Origin: Elmis aenea
Lineage: Eukaryota; Arthropoda; Insecta; Coleoptera; Elmidae
Assembly (NCBI GenBank): GCA_947652605.1
Contig: OX393581.1
Coordinates: 47,453,924 to 47,517,923 of the forward strand
Length of the DNA: 64,000 nt
Reading direction: 5' to 3'
Below the pieces are notes generated by a model. The model was not told the DNA's origin and did no database searches. It worked only from the letters and a program-made list of their open reading frames with translations. Shown here piece by piece: positions 34,101-49,100 of this stretch. The position numbers and the translations under genes are program-made. The first letter of the stretch is position 1. Each line of letters begins with the position of its first letter.

Positions 34101-37100
34101 TATAGAAAGTTGCGGAAAGACACCGCCTTTAAAAATCGTAGTTCAACTGGGTCTCGCCGATCAACTGCATATATTACTGCGTTTTGGTGCCGCGGTTGTA
34201 ACCCGTGACGAACCGTCTCTGAATATTATCGAATTGCTCTTGAAACATTTAAACGAGTTCGACAGGAAATATCCTTATAATTTGGTCGCGTGCCTTCAGA
34301 TGCTGCTGCGAGCGGTTTCTGGGGTTTACGTCGAACCAGATCCGAATCACAGCGAAAACTCGAATAAGCAACGGGACGCCGTGTTACTGAAATATTCAAA
34401 ATTGGTCGAAGACGGGATTATCCCGTCGAGGAGATGCGGAATTTCGCCTCCGGAATTGAAACATCTGTGTCGATGCACCATAAGAATCAGACTGTGGCAA
34501 AACTATCAGTTACCATCCGGTATAAGACAGTTACCTATTCCCGAATCGTTACACAAGTATATCGATTTATTAATAGATTAGCAACACTTTGTTTTTACCT
34601 ATAAGCGTCTTCTGATACATTGATTTTTCCGGGTTCTCCAGTCGTTTCTGTGCGACTAGTGAGATTCACAGTGTTACCAAAAAGACAATATCGCGGCATG
34701 CGATGACCAATTACTCCGGTAACCACTTCACCAGAGTGAATTCCAATGGTAATTCGCTACAAAAAAAAAAAAAAATTCATTATGTCACCTTCATGTATAA
34801 TAAACGAAAAGTTTAGTGTAGAAATCAAATATGCTCTTAAATTTTTTTAAATCTAATTAAATAAGGTAATCATTGTTCTAAGTAATTTATTACGTAAGGG
34901 AGACTGTTGTACCATGGAACACTTGAGATTTTATTTTTTAAAATTTTTAATAATAATTTTTTTGAAATGAAAAAAATATGAACTAATGAACATCCTTTTA
35001 CAACTTGCTGTATGTATTTCTGTTTTACAGCTCTATTTACAAACAAAAAAATAAAATATGATGTTATGAAAAGTGTTCCATGGTACTACATGGTCATGCA
35101 CCATGGAACACACCCTCTTGTACATTGGAACACGGGGAAATGGCTGTAAAAAATAATTTAAAATACAGTTTTTAGTTCTACAAAGAATAATATTCCGGAA
35201 TTGCGCAATGTGTCTTGATAAAATAGCCAATTTGACATTGTACACTTTGCAGGCTTCTGTAACTGATATTTTCGTTCCGGGAGCAGTCAAAACTGCTTCT
35301 ACAGCTTTTCTCATAGCATCTGGATCAATTGGGGCCCTCTTAACGCCACTCTTACTTCTTGGCATAGCGATCAGTTACAAAAAAAAACAAAAAAAAACAA
35401 AAAAAAAAAAAGGGATAGGATTGTATATCTTGGAACATGTTCCATGGTACATGATGTGTGTTCCAAGTTCCAAGGTACAAGAGGGAGCGAAAATAAATAA
35501 ACATGTCGGCCTAAGCTAGTGGTTCGAATAAAACATTAACTACAGTACCTACATGAATCTTTTCAACACAAGATCAGCAACACACTGTAAATGATGAAAT
35601 CGTCAAAGACAACTTTGTTTTCGGTTAAAAAACCGATTAACAACACTCGAAATATTTATTTTTGATACTTCAAAAACGGTTTCATCAACTTAATGCGCAA
35701 TTTCGAGTCAAAAGACAGATCTGTTGTTAGAGACACCTAGCGACATTCTTCACATCATGGTGATGGATTTAGCCCGCCAAGTGCCAGCACTATTTAGAAT
35801 CCGCAAATGTTCCAAGGTACACTATGCTCAAGGTACAACAGTCTGCCCTACATGTCCAAAATAAAATCAATTCGTCCATTTTCACTTTTCATAAATGTTT
35901 CCATATATTTTTATGAACAAAGTTAAATTTATTGTCTTTAATAAGTACCATATAATGTGTAACAACATGCGTTTTTTTGCTATATTTTAAGAAGAAAAAC
36001 TTACAATATAGAGAAAAAGAAAAATAAGATTTACCGGATATCTTTTAAGTAAAGAAATCATTTTAAATGTTTTACTGCTGCATGCTGCTTTTTTATTTAA
36101 ATTACTCGAAAGTAGTCAAGAATTTGTTTGTGGAAAAAGTTGTAAATTGTTTAAACTTTCCGATATACAGGGTTGTCCCCATGGAAGGGCCACTATTGGG
36201 ATCTCGTAAACAGTAAGGGCTACAAAGAAGTTTAAATTAGAATATTGTTACCCTCTCAGTGATGCTTTACTTAAAAAAAAATCCATGGTACCCTAGATAA
36301 TAAACCAAAATCAAAATGGAATTTTTTCAAAAATCGTTAATAACTCGGATATACTTGGTACAAAAATATTTTTGGAGGAAAAGTTGTAAATTTTATTGAG
36401 ATGAAAACCTTCATTTGTTTTAATATTTTTTAAATCCATGGCACTCTAGCCTTATAGGGACTTTTAATGTATTTTATTTGTTTTGAGGCTAAATATCAAA
36501 ATAAATACATATAACTTTCTTTATATTATTGAAAAGAGGCAAAAAATACTTTTCATGAGGTCATAGACAACCAAGGTTTCCAATTTAAAAAAAAATGCAA
36601 GTTTATAATTTATCTAAGAATTTAAACAATAGTGAAACAAATTAATGTTTTCATTTTAAGGTGCGTAAATAAAAATATTTTTGTTCTATCAAGTATAACC
36701 GAGTTATCAAGGTTTAAAAAAAAAGCCCATTTTGATTTTTGTTTATTATTTAGCGTGCCATGGAACTTTTCCAAAACATTAAAGCATTACTGAATAGGTC
36801 TCAGGAAGGGGAACATTTTGTCTAATTTAAACTTCTTTGTAGCTCCTAAGGTTTACGAGATCCCAATTGTGGCCCTTCTGTGTGAACTACCCCATATATC
36901 AGAGTTTAAAAATTTGGGAAAAGGTTTAATGAATTATTAAATGTAATAAATTTGCTTGCATCGAAATTTTAAATCATTATTTTACATAATAAATTACCTA
37001 TAGGCGTCTATAAAAATTTAGGTTCTGTTTATTTAAATCTAAATTTTAAAGGAATTTTTCTGATAACTGCGATTAAAAATGCTAAAAAAATGTGTAAGAT

Positions 37101-40100
37101 TTTTGGCTTGTGCTTGTCAAATTTTGTTTTATTAATAAATTTTGTTTTAATTAGCATTATTATTGATTAATGCTTCGTAAAATTTTCTGTTTTAACTAAA
37201 AATTATTTTTTTTGTAACTTAAACTAAACAAATTTATAATTTTTGTACCACTGGTTCTCCATCCACAAGTACTTCTTTGACCATATCCATCATGTCCAAG
37301 GCGAGTCGTGCAATTCCTTTAGCGTGTGTTTTGCATTTTTCGGGCAATCCACTCACAGCCATATATTTGTCCCCAACTGTTTCAACCTAAAAAATTATGA
37401 TTAATAAATTAATTTTCTCATATTTTGGAAGACAGTTGAATTCGATATAAAAGGTTTGTTCCAACAAGGCTATGTACGATCCAATGTACTATCAGGATTC
37501 TGCGCAGTATCGACATCGCGTTCCATCACAGTCTCTGATAGTTCACAGGACGGTTAGTCGGCTATTCCAACTGTTATAAAATTAATACATCAACTAGTCA
37601 GTGTGCGGTCAAAACAATACGTGAACGAAGGCATGCACTAGCGCTTTGATCTTTACACGCATGCGCTGTTCATAACTGACGTTAGCTCTTGTAGCTATGC
37701 ATCGCCCTCCCAACCCATTTAGTACTAGATTCTTAAGGACTTTACCTTTGCGATGCGCACATTTCTATGAACCCAATAGACAATAGACACAAATGTCATT
37801 TACAGTTGGACCAGTCGTAAAAGCGTTCCAACAACGGCTAATACTGGCCAATACATTTATTAGTACATAGTTCACGCATGCAAATAGACCAGTTCATGTA
37901 CTCATTCATGAATTGGTTTTAAATCGCTTGTTGAAACAAACCTAAAATATACAAGAAAATCTTTATATAATTATATCCGAAATTTATTTAGGACACTTCG
38001 GTAAATTGTACCAACCGGTATATTAGACAAAATAAGACACGATCGATACTGTTTCATGGCAATTTATAACGTTTGTTGCAATTATCTTCGACTTAAACTG
38101 TTAATTCTTTCGCGCAAAAATAGTTTTTGTAAAAACTCTTTTAATTACTATCAGCCAAGCCTGAATACTAAGTAAAATGTTCCTCAAATATCAGTAAAAC
38201 GAAACTACGTAATTTGCAAAAATAGTTGACTGTCCTTGGATCAAAATATGTCTTCGTAGAAATAACATATTTATATAATGTTGTACAGAATTGAATGTTC
38301 ATAGTTTTTTTTTATATTAGAAAAAAATTCAATCATTCAGAACTAAAAACATTTACAACTTTATTAATGCCAGGATGTCTCTAACTTGTTTTCTTTAACT
38401 TTAGGACTCTTGTTAATTTGAGATTTTACTAACAACCCTTTAATTAAAATGTTTATGCAAGGGCGCCTACATATTGCGATTATAATTTTTAAATATTAAA
38501 TACGTAGCTAACTGCTTGGCTTTGACATGATAAGTGTATAATCAGATAAAAAATGTCTGTTATCTGGCCATCAATCATTTAAAATTCTAAACTTGTACTC
38601 TTCGCGAATTTATGCCAAGGCTTTTACATGTAGATGGATGTACTAAAACGTATAATAACCAAAGTTTAAAGAAATTGTTAAGTGTGTTAATGAGGAGACA
38701 AGTTTGGGTACCTTGAAAATATTTGGGTTTTTTTTCGGGTCCGTTAGTACATCGAACGTTGTGTACAGTTGATTCAGCATTTGTACAATCTTCATGGCGC
38801 CTTTTGAGTCCGTGTTGTTGGCGCAGTATGTGGAAAATCCGACAATACCAGAGAACAGGAGTGTTACGCTAACGTACCTTTTGGCAGGAACCGGTCGCTT
38901 GTGTCGTAACTCATTTGCCACACTAATAGGTAAAACGGAGTACAACAACCTGTTAAAATTATGTGCACGTTAGTTAGCCTCAAAGAAAAAAGTTACATCA
39001 TATTAATATTAGAAAGTTATCTCGTTTATAATTTAAACAACCTGCGATAAATTGTTAATAAAAAATCGCCCAAATGCATGCACCTGTGCAGCCTTGTTAA
39101 GTTCATGGTTTCTTACTTACAAAAGAATTCACAACCATAGGTATGCGATGTGTTAAGTGGCACATTTAACTTAAATAAGAAGTTAAATATTTCGTATTTG
39201 CGAAAAGTTGGATGTGGTACATACGTTTTCTGCTTGGAAGCGTCGCTGTCTGTTAATTTTAAAACGACTCTAACTTATAATTATATAAACATGTTGATAG
39301 CGGTTTGCGAAGTAACAAGCGGATTTTTAATTTCCAATCAGGTCAACCCAACTGTGTCAAATTCATAGAATTTGTACAAATACACACGAAGTGTATAGAT
39401 ATATCGGCATAACTTAAAATATTTTATTTTATTTGTAGGCACGCAAATAGTACAAGGTTTAAAATTATGTAGTAATGTTTTAGATGCGAAATTTAATAGT
39501 GGTATCGAATATTGACTATTAAAATGTTTTTTTTTAATTAAATGCAGATAAAAATATCAACTTTTATCATAATTGTTTATTGAAATTGATTTGAAGGAAT
39601 GAATGACATAAATGAAGTATGAATAAGTTTATTTAAAATCACTTTTGTAAAAAAACTAGACCAATTTAGAGACTACCGTTTGGTTCTAAATACTACTTTT
39701 AAATAATTCACTAGGGGTGGGGCGATATATCGATATAATTTTGATATCGATATTTTGTGGTATGGACAACAAATAAGGGCGAGAAATTATTATTTTCGCA
39801 AATACGAAAACGTAATAAATAATTCATAAAATCGGTTAAAACCGGTTTCATCACTATTTAATTATTACTATTTAAACTTTGCTGATGATGTGATGATTTG
39901 TGCCCCAACGAAAAAGCCCTACAAGAAAACTTATTGGTGTGGGAAAAAGAAATCAAGAAAAGGAACTTAAAGATTAACACGAATAAAACAAAGGTTATGA
40001 TGATAGGTAAACCACAAAAACAACTTAACATAGAACTGAACCAGGAAAAAAATAGAGTCTTTGCCGATAGAGTAAAAAGGCTAATTAACTTAGGTATTAA

Positions 40101-43100
40101 CAAGGAGATAGTTTTATGTTTATTAGAGGAGGTTAATTCGTAGTTGTAGTTATTCAAACTAGTTTTATTACATTTTTCCGGCTTACATTATTGTGTTAAA
40201 TGACAACTGATTCTGGAACGGATTGCCCCTAAAGACATATATTTAAATGAATGCCAGATTGAACAAATACTATAAACACTAAGGTTCTAGAACCGCGATT
40301 AATTTGTTCTAGCTTACTACTGTGCAAGGAAATTTTTTTTTTATACGTGTAAGGGCTGATTTAAAAATAAGATAAAGTAAACCAAACAAGTTTTAACCTA
40401 TCCCTGTTTATTTTTACTTATATCATCTTTTATGACTGGAAATTTAACATAGTTGGATAATGATAATACAAATGTTTGATATTCTAATAATAATCTTATT
40501 GATTGACTCATTAAAAAAAGTTAAATTCTACTACACGATCGTGTTGAAAGAACCATGTTGATAAACATTTAAACACCTAGAAAAATGATTGTATTATTAT
40601 TTACTTATATTCTTGCTACAGAGTGTCCCAAAAGTAACTATCTATTCTAGCGAATTTAAGTAAATTTAAGAAATTTTTTATTATGGGTTGTCTATACAGG
40701 GTGAGTCACGACGGACGCGTCGGAGTTTTATGGCAAAACGGTTTATATTTTGCAATTTCTGTCGCTGTTAGATTATGTAAGTCAATAAGGGCTACATTTT
40801 AAAAATATTTTCAAACATACAGGGTGCTCCAAAAAAGAGTGGCATATTAAAGTTATACTTTTTCTTATGGAACACCCTGTATATTTTTACATTTTTGGAT
40901 TCCTCTTTAAATTTAGTTTAAAATATGTATTAGGTTATATGGGTCTTAAGTTAACCGTTCTCGTGAAAATCGCATTTTCATGAAAATACAGTATTTTCAA
41001 AAATTTTCAACATTTAAAAACTTTGAGAAGTCTGAAGAAATTCGCTTAGAGATAAGATTGACAATAGATTATGTAACACTTTGCACCACCTACATTTTTA
41101 AAATATTATACAGGGCGTTTTTTACGCTTGGTCAAACTTGTGAAACTTTAAACATCGATAACTCATTTTTTTTAAATACAACCCCTTTTATTTTTTTACG
41201 CCGTCTTATAGAAAATTAAATTCTCTTTCGAAAACATTGATACTGTTTTATACCTAAAATTGATATTTTCCGAGATATCGCGATTTTATTGTTAATTATT
41301 AGGTCAAAGTAGTATTTTCGAGTAGGCTATGAAGGTAGACAGCGGTAATTTGAAACAATTGAAAGAAAGAACAAGAAAGGTTTAGTTTTATCTTTTGCCT
41401 ACGCATTTTTTTATAATGAAGAGCAATCTCACGTTTAAATCGAGATTTCTTAAAATTATTTATGCATTTATTTATTGGACCAGTATGATAAGATGATTAC
41501 TAAATCCTATAAACCATTTTTTTGTATGTTTATAATACGACACTCTGTTCTACCAAACCAAAATGTCTTTGCTTAAATTCTGGTTCCACGCATTTTGCAA
41601 ACATTGTGTTTTATACAGTGTGCACAATGTTTAATATAAGTAAGTGTTTATGGTGTGTTAACTAAAATATAAATACAGAAAATATTTCAAATTGGGAACG
41701 TAGTAACTTTAATTGAACATTTATAAAAATATTTCTAGTGATAACTAAAATGTAATAATAATTCAAAAACAAAATTTAACAGCCGATTGCAATAAATGTT
41801 CAACATGACGACCATCCTCTTGAATACACATTGTGATCCTCTTTTCAAGTGAACGCCTTACATTACGCAACATATTAGGAGTGATTGTCTCAAAAGTTTT
41901 TGAATTATTATTACATACGTTTTAGTATCACTGGAAATATTTTTATAAATGTACAATTAAAGTTACTACGGTCCCAATTTGAAATATTTTCTGTGTATTT
42001 ATATTTTAGTTAAGACACCATAAACACTTACCTTCATTAAACATTGTGCACACTGTATAAAACACAATGTTTGCAAAATGCGTGGAACCAGAAGTTAAGC
42101 AAAGACATTTTGGTAGAACCGAGAGTCGTATCATACAAAAAAAATAGTTTATATGATTTACTAATCATCTTATCATACTGGTCCAATAAATAAATGCATA
42201 AATAATTGTAAGAAATCTCGATTTAAACATGAGATTCCTCTTCACTATAAAAAAATGTTAAAAATGCGTAGGCAAAAGATAAAACTAAACCTTTCTTGTT
42301 TTTTCGTTCAATTGTTTCAAATTACCGCTGTCTACCTTCGTAGCCTACTCGACGAAAATATTACATTGCCCTAATAATTAACAATAAAATCGCGATATCT
42401 CGGAAAATATCAATTTTAGGTATAAAACAGTATGAATGTTTTCGAAAGAGAATTTAATTTTCTATAAGACGGTGTAAAAAAATATAAGGGGTTGTATTTA
42501 AAAAAAATGAGTTATCGATGTTTAAAGTTTCACAAGTTTAACCAAGCGTAAAAAACGCCCTGTATAATATTTTAAAAATGTAGGTGGTGCAAAGTGTTAC
42601 ATAATCTATTGTCAATCTTATCTCCAAGCGAATTTCTTCAGACTTCTCAAAGTTTTTAAATGTTGAAAATTTTTGAAAATACTGTATTTTCATGAAAATG
42701 CGATTTTCACGAGAACGGTTAACTTTAGACCCATATAACCTTATACATTTTTTTAATTAAATTTAAAGAGGAATCCAAAAATGCAAAAATATACAGGGTG
42801 TTCCATAAGAAAAAGTATAACTTTGATATGCCACTCTTTTTTGGAGCACCCTGTATGTTTGAAAATATTTTTAAAATGTAGCCCTTATTGACTTACATAA
42901 TCTAACAGCGACAGAAATTGGAAAATATAAAGCGTTTCGCCATAAAACTCCGACGCGTCCGTCGTGACTCACCCTGTATATTTTACAAATTTGTGTATTT
43001 AAAAAAGTAACATCTGATTCACAAGTTTATTTTAATTTGTTTATTTAACTTTTAAACCCATCATTGGTGATGAATATGCAATAACGAGTTTAAGTAGTAA

Positions 43101-46100
43101 AATTATGGAAAAGTAACAGAAAATCGTGTACAAAATTTAAATTTTTTAAATACGAAAGTGCATAAACTATTGTACTGAAATAAAATTTTTCTAAAATACA
43201 CTTAAATTCACCTAAATAGTCACTTTCGGTGCAAAAATATTTATGTATGTACATTGAACACTATAAATTTTGTCTTCGAAATTATTATATAAAAATGGCC
43301 TCAAAATTTTAATAAGAGTATGGCATCTGCCTACATTCTTATTTAAAACATTCTCTATAATTTTAAATGTTTTTAAAATATAAATCATTGTTAATTTATC
43401 CAGCTGCAACATTTTAAAATCATTTAAGAGGTTGAAGTGAAGATCTAAACCTACAGGAGTCATTTTATTAAAGTTTCGCAGAGTTATACGTGCCACTGGC
43501 CATTTCCTTCAGAAAAATATTGGAAAAACTAAAAAGTTGAATATAATACCTTGCTATAGCTAGCAAGCGCAAAATTCTACACTCTAAGTTAACGATAATT
43601 GTTAGCAGTTATTGCTTATCTGACATTTAGCATAGTTACAAATGCAGCTCCTGAATGCAAAATATTAGAGATCTTGCTTAGTAACCATAAACTTTTCCAA
43701 TAGCAAGCAATTATCTGAACAAAATAGTTATGGAATATCAAAATAGAAATATGTTGTTGCTTAGTAAGAAATGTTTCCACTAACAAGTATTGTTCTTGCT
43801 TATCTTTTAGCAATGTACATAGTGAATTGGGCTGAATATATGTATATTGCAGAAATAATGTCTTACAATTTTAGTCTCCAATATAAATATAGCAAATTGA
43901 CAAATTGTTAAGTCTGTTCTTAATTTTTGTAGTCTTTAAGAAATATTTCAGCAAAAATTACATTTATCTCTTAACTTCAGTTGAATATTAATTTGTTACC
44001 TATCAGTTTTCTTTTTCTCGCCATCGAGTTCCCGGTATGTTTGTTGAAGTTTGTCCGTCAACAATTCCAAATTTCGTGTTAATTTATAATCAGCTTCGAA
44101 CTGTTCGGACATGAGGACCAGATCTCTCGTGGCGTCATGCAAAGGAATGTCGCTTATGTATAGTCCCCGCCTAAAATATACGATATATTTATTTTAAGGT
44201 CATGACTCATTATAAAAATTACCTTGTGAGGTCGTCCAAGTTCATAACACTTGGGTAGCAGAGGAAGACCACCAAATCGGTCTCAGGTATATACAGCATT
44301 TGGCCCTTTAGTCGAAGATAGCGATATTCTGCGGGAGCATTCACTTCCATAACTCCTGACTTAGTTTTGAGGACGTATATTGTGTTTATGTGGGAAAGAA
44401 TATTTTCAAATGATAAATCTAAATGGGGACGTATCTGAAAATAGTACATTTTAACATTAGTATAGAGCAAAACCTTATTAATTTTATACATTCAGGTAAA
44501 AAAATCTACTAAACGAGCGTTTTATAACTTAAAACACAAAACAGTTATTGTTTATGAGCCGTGTTCATTCAAATAAAACAATTAATTGTATACAGTAGTA
44601 ATAACCGCGAAAATCTAAAAAGAAACATAATATTATCTTGTTTCATATCAAACAATGCATTTTTTTTTTTAAATATTTTTAACAATTAATTATACGAGGC
44701 TTAAATTTTGTTTTTTAATCGCAGAGCCCAAATAAAGAAAACAGTTAACAAAAAGGTTTTGGTAATGCTTCATTAAATCAAATAAGTTTGATTGAAAACC
44801 GCAATTTCCTGAATCATTGAAAGTTGTAAAACATAATTACTTTTACCCGAGAGAAATTAACTTTTAAAGCTATCGTATGTCCATAATATTTCAAGTCAAG
44901 TGCTTCACAAAAAAAGTCTATTTGTTTTTGAACTGATATAAAAATTTTGTATTTTTTAATTTTTAATGCAAATTTTTAATGCAAATTTTTAATCCTTATT
45001 TTAACAAATTATTTTTGAGGGAAAAATAAGCTATTTGTTTAAGTTTTAAGAATTTTTGTATTAAGTACAGACAGTATAGTCTTTGTACTTTTCATATTCT
45101 TGTTAAAAAAAAATTGAATTAGGATTTTTAAATTTGCGGGGGTAATTTATCGTGTATAACAGTGGTTCTTAATTTTTTAGTAGTCGCGGCCCCCTAAATA
45201 TCCTAAAATATTTTCGCGGCCCCCTCGTTTTTGTATCAATAATTATTAGGAATTATTTTAGCCGAATCAAAGGAGATATATCTTCGATGGTCCTAGTGCA
45301 ATTACGTTAACTCCCCTTTAATAACCTCTTGGACAATAACCCTCTGTTTAACCCGCCATCGGTCGCGTGGGGCGAATGAACGCCCAGCGATATTAAAAAT
45401 TCTCAATATTTTTTAAATTAATAAATATTAAGATACGCCGCTTCGTCTACCTTCATACATCGATAGGCGCCACTGTTTATGCACAACACCCCTCAGTTCG
45501 CACTTTGCGTTTGATGCACAGTGGACATTTGTCACACGAAGAGGCGTCAATTGACCCCACGCGACCGTTTGCGTTAGAAAATAGTTTATGTTTGTGTTTT
45601 TGAAAAATGAATTCTCGACAAGAAATCCGTCTATTGAAGTGGTTAGAAGAGGTTAGTGATGAAGAAGAAATAGTTGGGGGTGAAGAAGACGAGGAGGATG
45701 GCGGTGATGAAGAAATAACGCAAAATAACTCACATGATACCGAGTATGATACGGAGACAGAAAAAGAGTACATTTCGGAACATGAAGATCTGTCTAGTAG
45801 TCAGGAAGACATTCCATTATCACAAATTAATTTAATTTCTGTAAAAAAATGTGTGCCCGAGACACAGTAAAATAATTTTTAACAATTGCATTGATAATTT
45901 GTAGTGAATTTTGAAGGCTGATTAGATCTACCTAATTTTTTGATATTTGTTTTTATTGTTTTTGAGTATAACTTTGTTATTTATTTCTATTATTAAAAAG
46001 AGTTTAGTTTTGTTATTTTGAAGAGTTTTTATGTTATGTTTTTCTAAAGAAAGACCAAAAACAAAAAATATGTTCCTATTTCAGTTATATACATTTTTAA

Positions 46101-49100
46101 AGACTTGAATAAAAATATTTTTAGTAAAGTTTATGTTTTATTGTTAAGAACAGTCTTTTAGACCAAAGCAACTAAAAATAAACATAAATATTTAAAAAAA
46201 TTGCAATATTTGGATTGAAGGCGTTGACTGACCCCAAGCGACCGACGGCGTTACAAATATGTAGCGCGACCGATGGCGGGTTAAAAACCTTCCCTGACTA
46301 AAACGTTTTATAACTTTTTCGCGGCCCCCCTTAAAACCTTTCAGGCCCCCCGGTTAAGAATCGCTGGTGTATAATATGGTAACCATACGTCCTTTATAAT
46401 AAAGGACAGTCCTAAGTTTAAGGTTAAGGCAATGTTTTTTGGATTTATTTATTTTTTAAAAACTCAATTTAAAAAAAATATGTGCCAATAAATTAATGAG
46501 TGTTGGTTTGTCGGCCACATATGGAACAATTGTATTAATGTTTGTATAAAATGACTTTTAGTACAATTAATATTGACGTTATAACAGTTAAAATGTATTC
46601 ATCCTTTAACGGCTATTCTACACGAGTTAAAATTATGAGGAAGTTTCTTTTGAAATATGTTTAGTATCAAAGACTATTAGAGTACAGTAAAGCTAGGTGG
46701 TTGACTATTACCGGCTTTGGAACTGTTTGCGCCTCTCAAAACATTGTTTTTAGAGCAGAACAAATGTCCTACAATTTTCAAATTTTTTTTTTAATGATAC
46801 TTTTCCTGAAGCATGGTTATTTTTTCTTCATTGTCAAACTTCAACTTCTCATAAACACAGTTAGAAAATTGTATCTCAGAACATTTCAATGTGCGATACT
46901 TTGGTTTGGTAAAAAAATTTAAACTTCAATTGTCTGAACAAAATTCATGATTCGAAAAAGATTACTTACTATCAGAAAACAAAATCATTTAAAGAATTTG
47001 TGCAATCATTTTAATGAACTTTTATTGATTACTTATTTAAATGCTTTTCAAGAAATGATTGAAATTAACCGGGTTCATCTAAATAAAATTCGGTTTGGTC
47101 CAATGTAGAAAAAAAAAATTTTCGTTACCAAAAAAATAAAATTACAAATAAAAGGTGATCTATTTGAAGAAATTTGTTGTATCAAATGTTGTATCCAATG
47201 GCACACGAATGGCAGCAAAGTTCGAAGCAAAGTTCAAAAACCGTTGAACAAATATGGCTTGCAATATTTCAACGTTTTTTATGAAAATGTAATACTTTTT
47301 AAAACCTATCGGTAATATTTGAATATGTTTTATGTACCTACTGCTAATAAGAGGGCATTTTCTACAAGAAATAAAATCAGTACCAATGAAAAACAAATTG
47401 AGAGTCAAAACACTGAAATCTTGCATTTACACCAAACGTTATTATAATATGAACTGTGTAGAATATTATAATTACAAAAAACACAAAAATGACATGTCAA
47501 AACTACATTCCTCTTAAAAATATCATTGAAAATTAGATAAAATTGTAAATTATTTTAAACTATTTATTAAATAAAGTGTTTATTATATTAGTACCTATAG
47601 TGTATAAAAAGAATTATATTTAATTTTTGTTGCTGACGTAAAAAATACTTTGAAATTAAACTTTTATTTTCGTCCATAAGACAATTAAGAAATGGTTAAT
47701 TTTGTAGTTTTTTTTTTAAACTGAGGCATCCGACGTGGTTTAGTATAGGTTAATATCAGTAGGCTTTATTTGTCCTTTATTTTCTCTAAGAAAATATGGT
47801 CACCGTATGTATAACGTGTGGAATAAGCAAAGCTATTTGATTTAGTTCAAAAAATTCAATTTTTCACAGACATTTCAAAGCTTTTGCCCTTTTCTCATAT
47901 ATCAAGAATTTTTTTTTTAACTGAAAGCCAATAATTATTGTTCAGAGTGTATATAGCGTGTGCACAAAGATTTAAACCAATTGCATTTGTGTTTAAAGTC
48001 TAAAAGTGATCAAAAATTGTTCTCCAAAGTGCAAAAATATTACATCTTCCTTGAATTTATTTCCGTGCTACATAATCAGCTGTTATGTGTTATCACGGTT
48101 TTAATTTGTGTTTAAGATTGAGTATTGTTCGATGCTTTAAAAATCCCTAAGTGTAAAACCGCAAAAAAGGGTTTCAATGTCATCGGTGCATAGATAATAC
48201 ACCATATTTGTGGTCAGTCTTTGCCAGTTTTTGGTAATGTCGGAGTTACGCGTCGCGTGTGTCCGGTGTTTGTAGTAATGTTATTAATTAAAATTAATTT
48301 ACGTCGGTTACCGTTAAAACTAAAGTTTTGTTAAGCTTTTGGATGTTAGCAGTTGCACGTCTTAAAAAGGTAAAATACGTATTTATTGCTTGATTCAGTA
48401 ATTTCAGCTATTACAAGTACTTGCAGAAATTATGTTAAGCTTAGGTATTAAATGAATGTGACTTGTTTATTGGATGTTAGTTCATTTATTCGTGTTAGCA
48501 AAAGTCGCCCTAAATATTAATATAGTTACTGTTAAAGCTTGTATTTACTAATTATAGTACTCGATATATTACAAAATGTCGGCCAATCATGGCCATTGGT
48601 TTTTGTTCCCTAGCTGTAGTGAGGTCTTTTAAAGATCGCGTTTGTCTGTGATTGAGCAATTGCTGTAGTTAAAAAAAAATCGAATTTTTCCAAAATTAAT
48701 GCAGACTATCTTTAGCACTACTTTACTTATTTTAAATGAAAATTGGTACAAAAGTTTTCTTCGCAAGTGTTTGATTTTCATTTGTCATTTTTGATAACGA
48801 ATACATACACATTTTTAATCATAATACAAAATATTACCGCGTCCAATATGTCGGTGATTTTGCATTCGGGGAGAGTCACCATAGGAATAACTCTGGCCAC
48901 TGTGGTCCCAGTTTGCACAATTTGCAAATCCCTGTTAAACATGATGTGGAATGGAAATACTTTTCGGAAAGTTGCGCGGCTCACTTTGGGCTCTGAAAAA
49001 ATAAAGGGTCTGCAATCATGATTTGTAGTTGGTTAATCCAAAAATAAAATGATTCCCCAAGAAATTTTGGAAAATATTTAATTGAATTTTCGTTTCATGT

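Larger units (their letters stand above)
45160..46366. mobile_element. hAT-type element with exact 8-bp duplication
   Basis: Ends CAGTGGTTCTTAA and TTAAGAATCGCTG; both subterminal zones carry CGCGGCCCCC. The duplication GTGTATAA is exact (45152-45159 and 46367-46374). Most of the inside is a piggyBac-like element. Located in cyclase intron 7, oriented without bearing on the gene. Confidence 0.9.

Noticed and set aside
45477..45773. 98-codon minus-strand frame rich in Ser
   Set aside because: Antisense shadow of the acidic GAA/GAG-rich piggyBac N-terminal frame.
48200..48372. Possible non-coding first exon of another gene on the plus strand (GTCAGTCT initiator-like, AAAAG|GTAAAA donor-like)
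   Set aside because: Locally GC-richer, but no open frame or second signal supports it; it lies inside cyclase intron 7.
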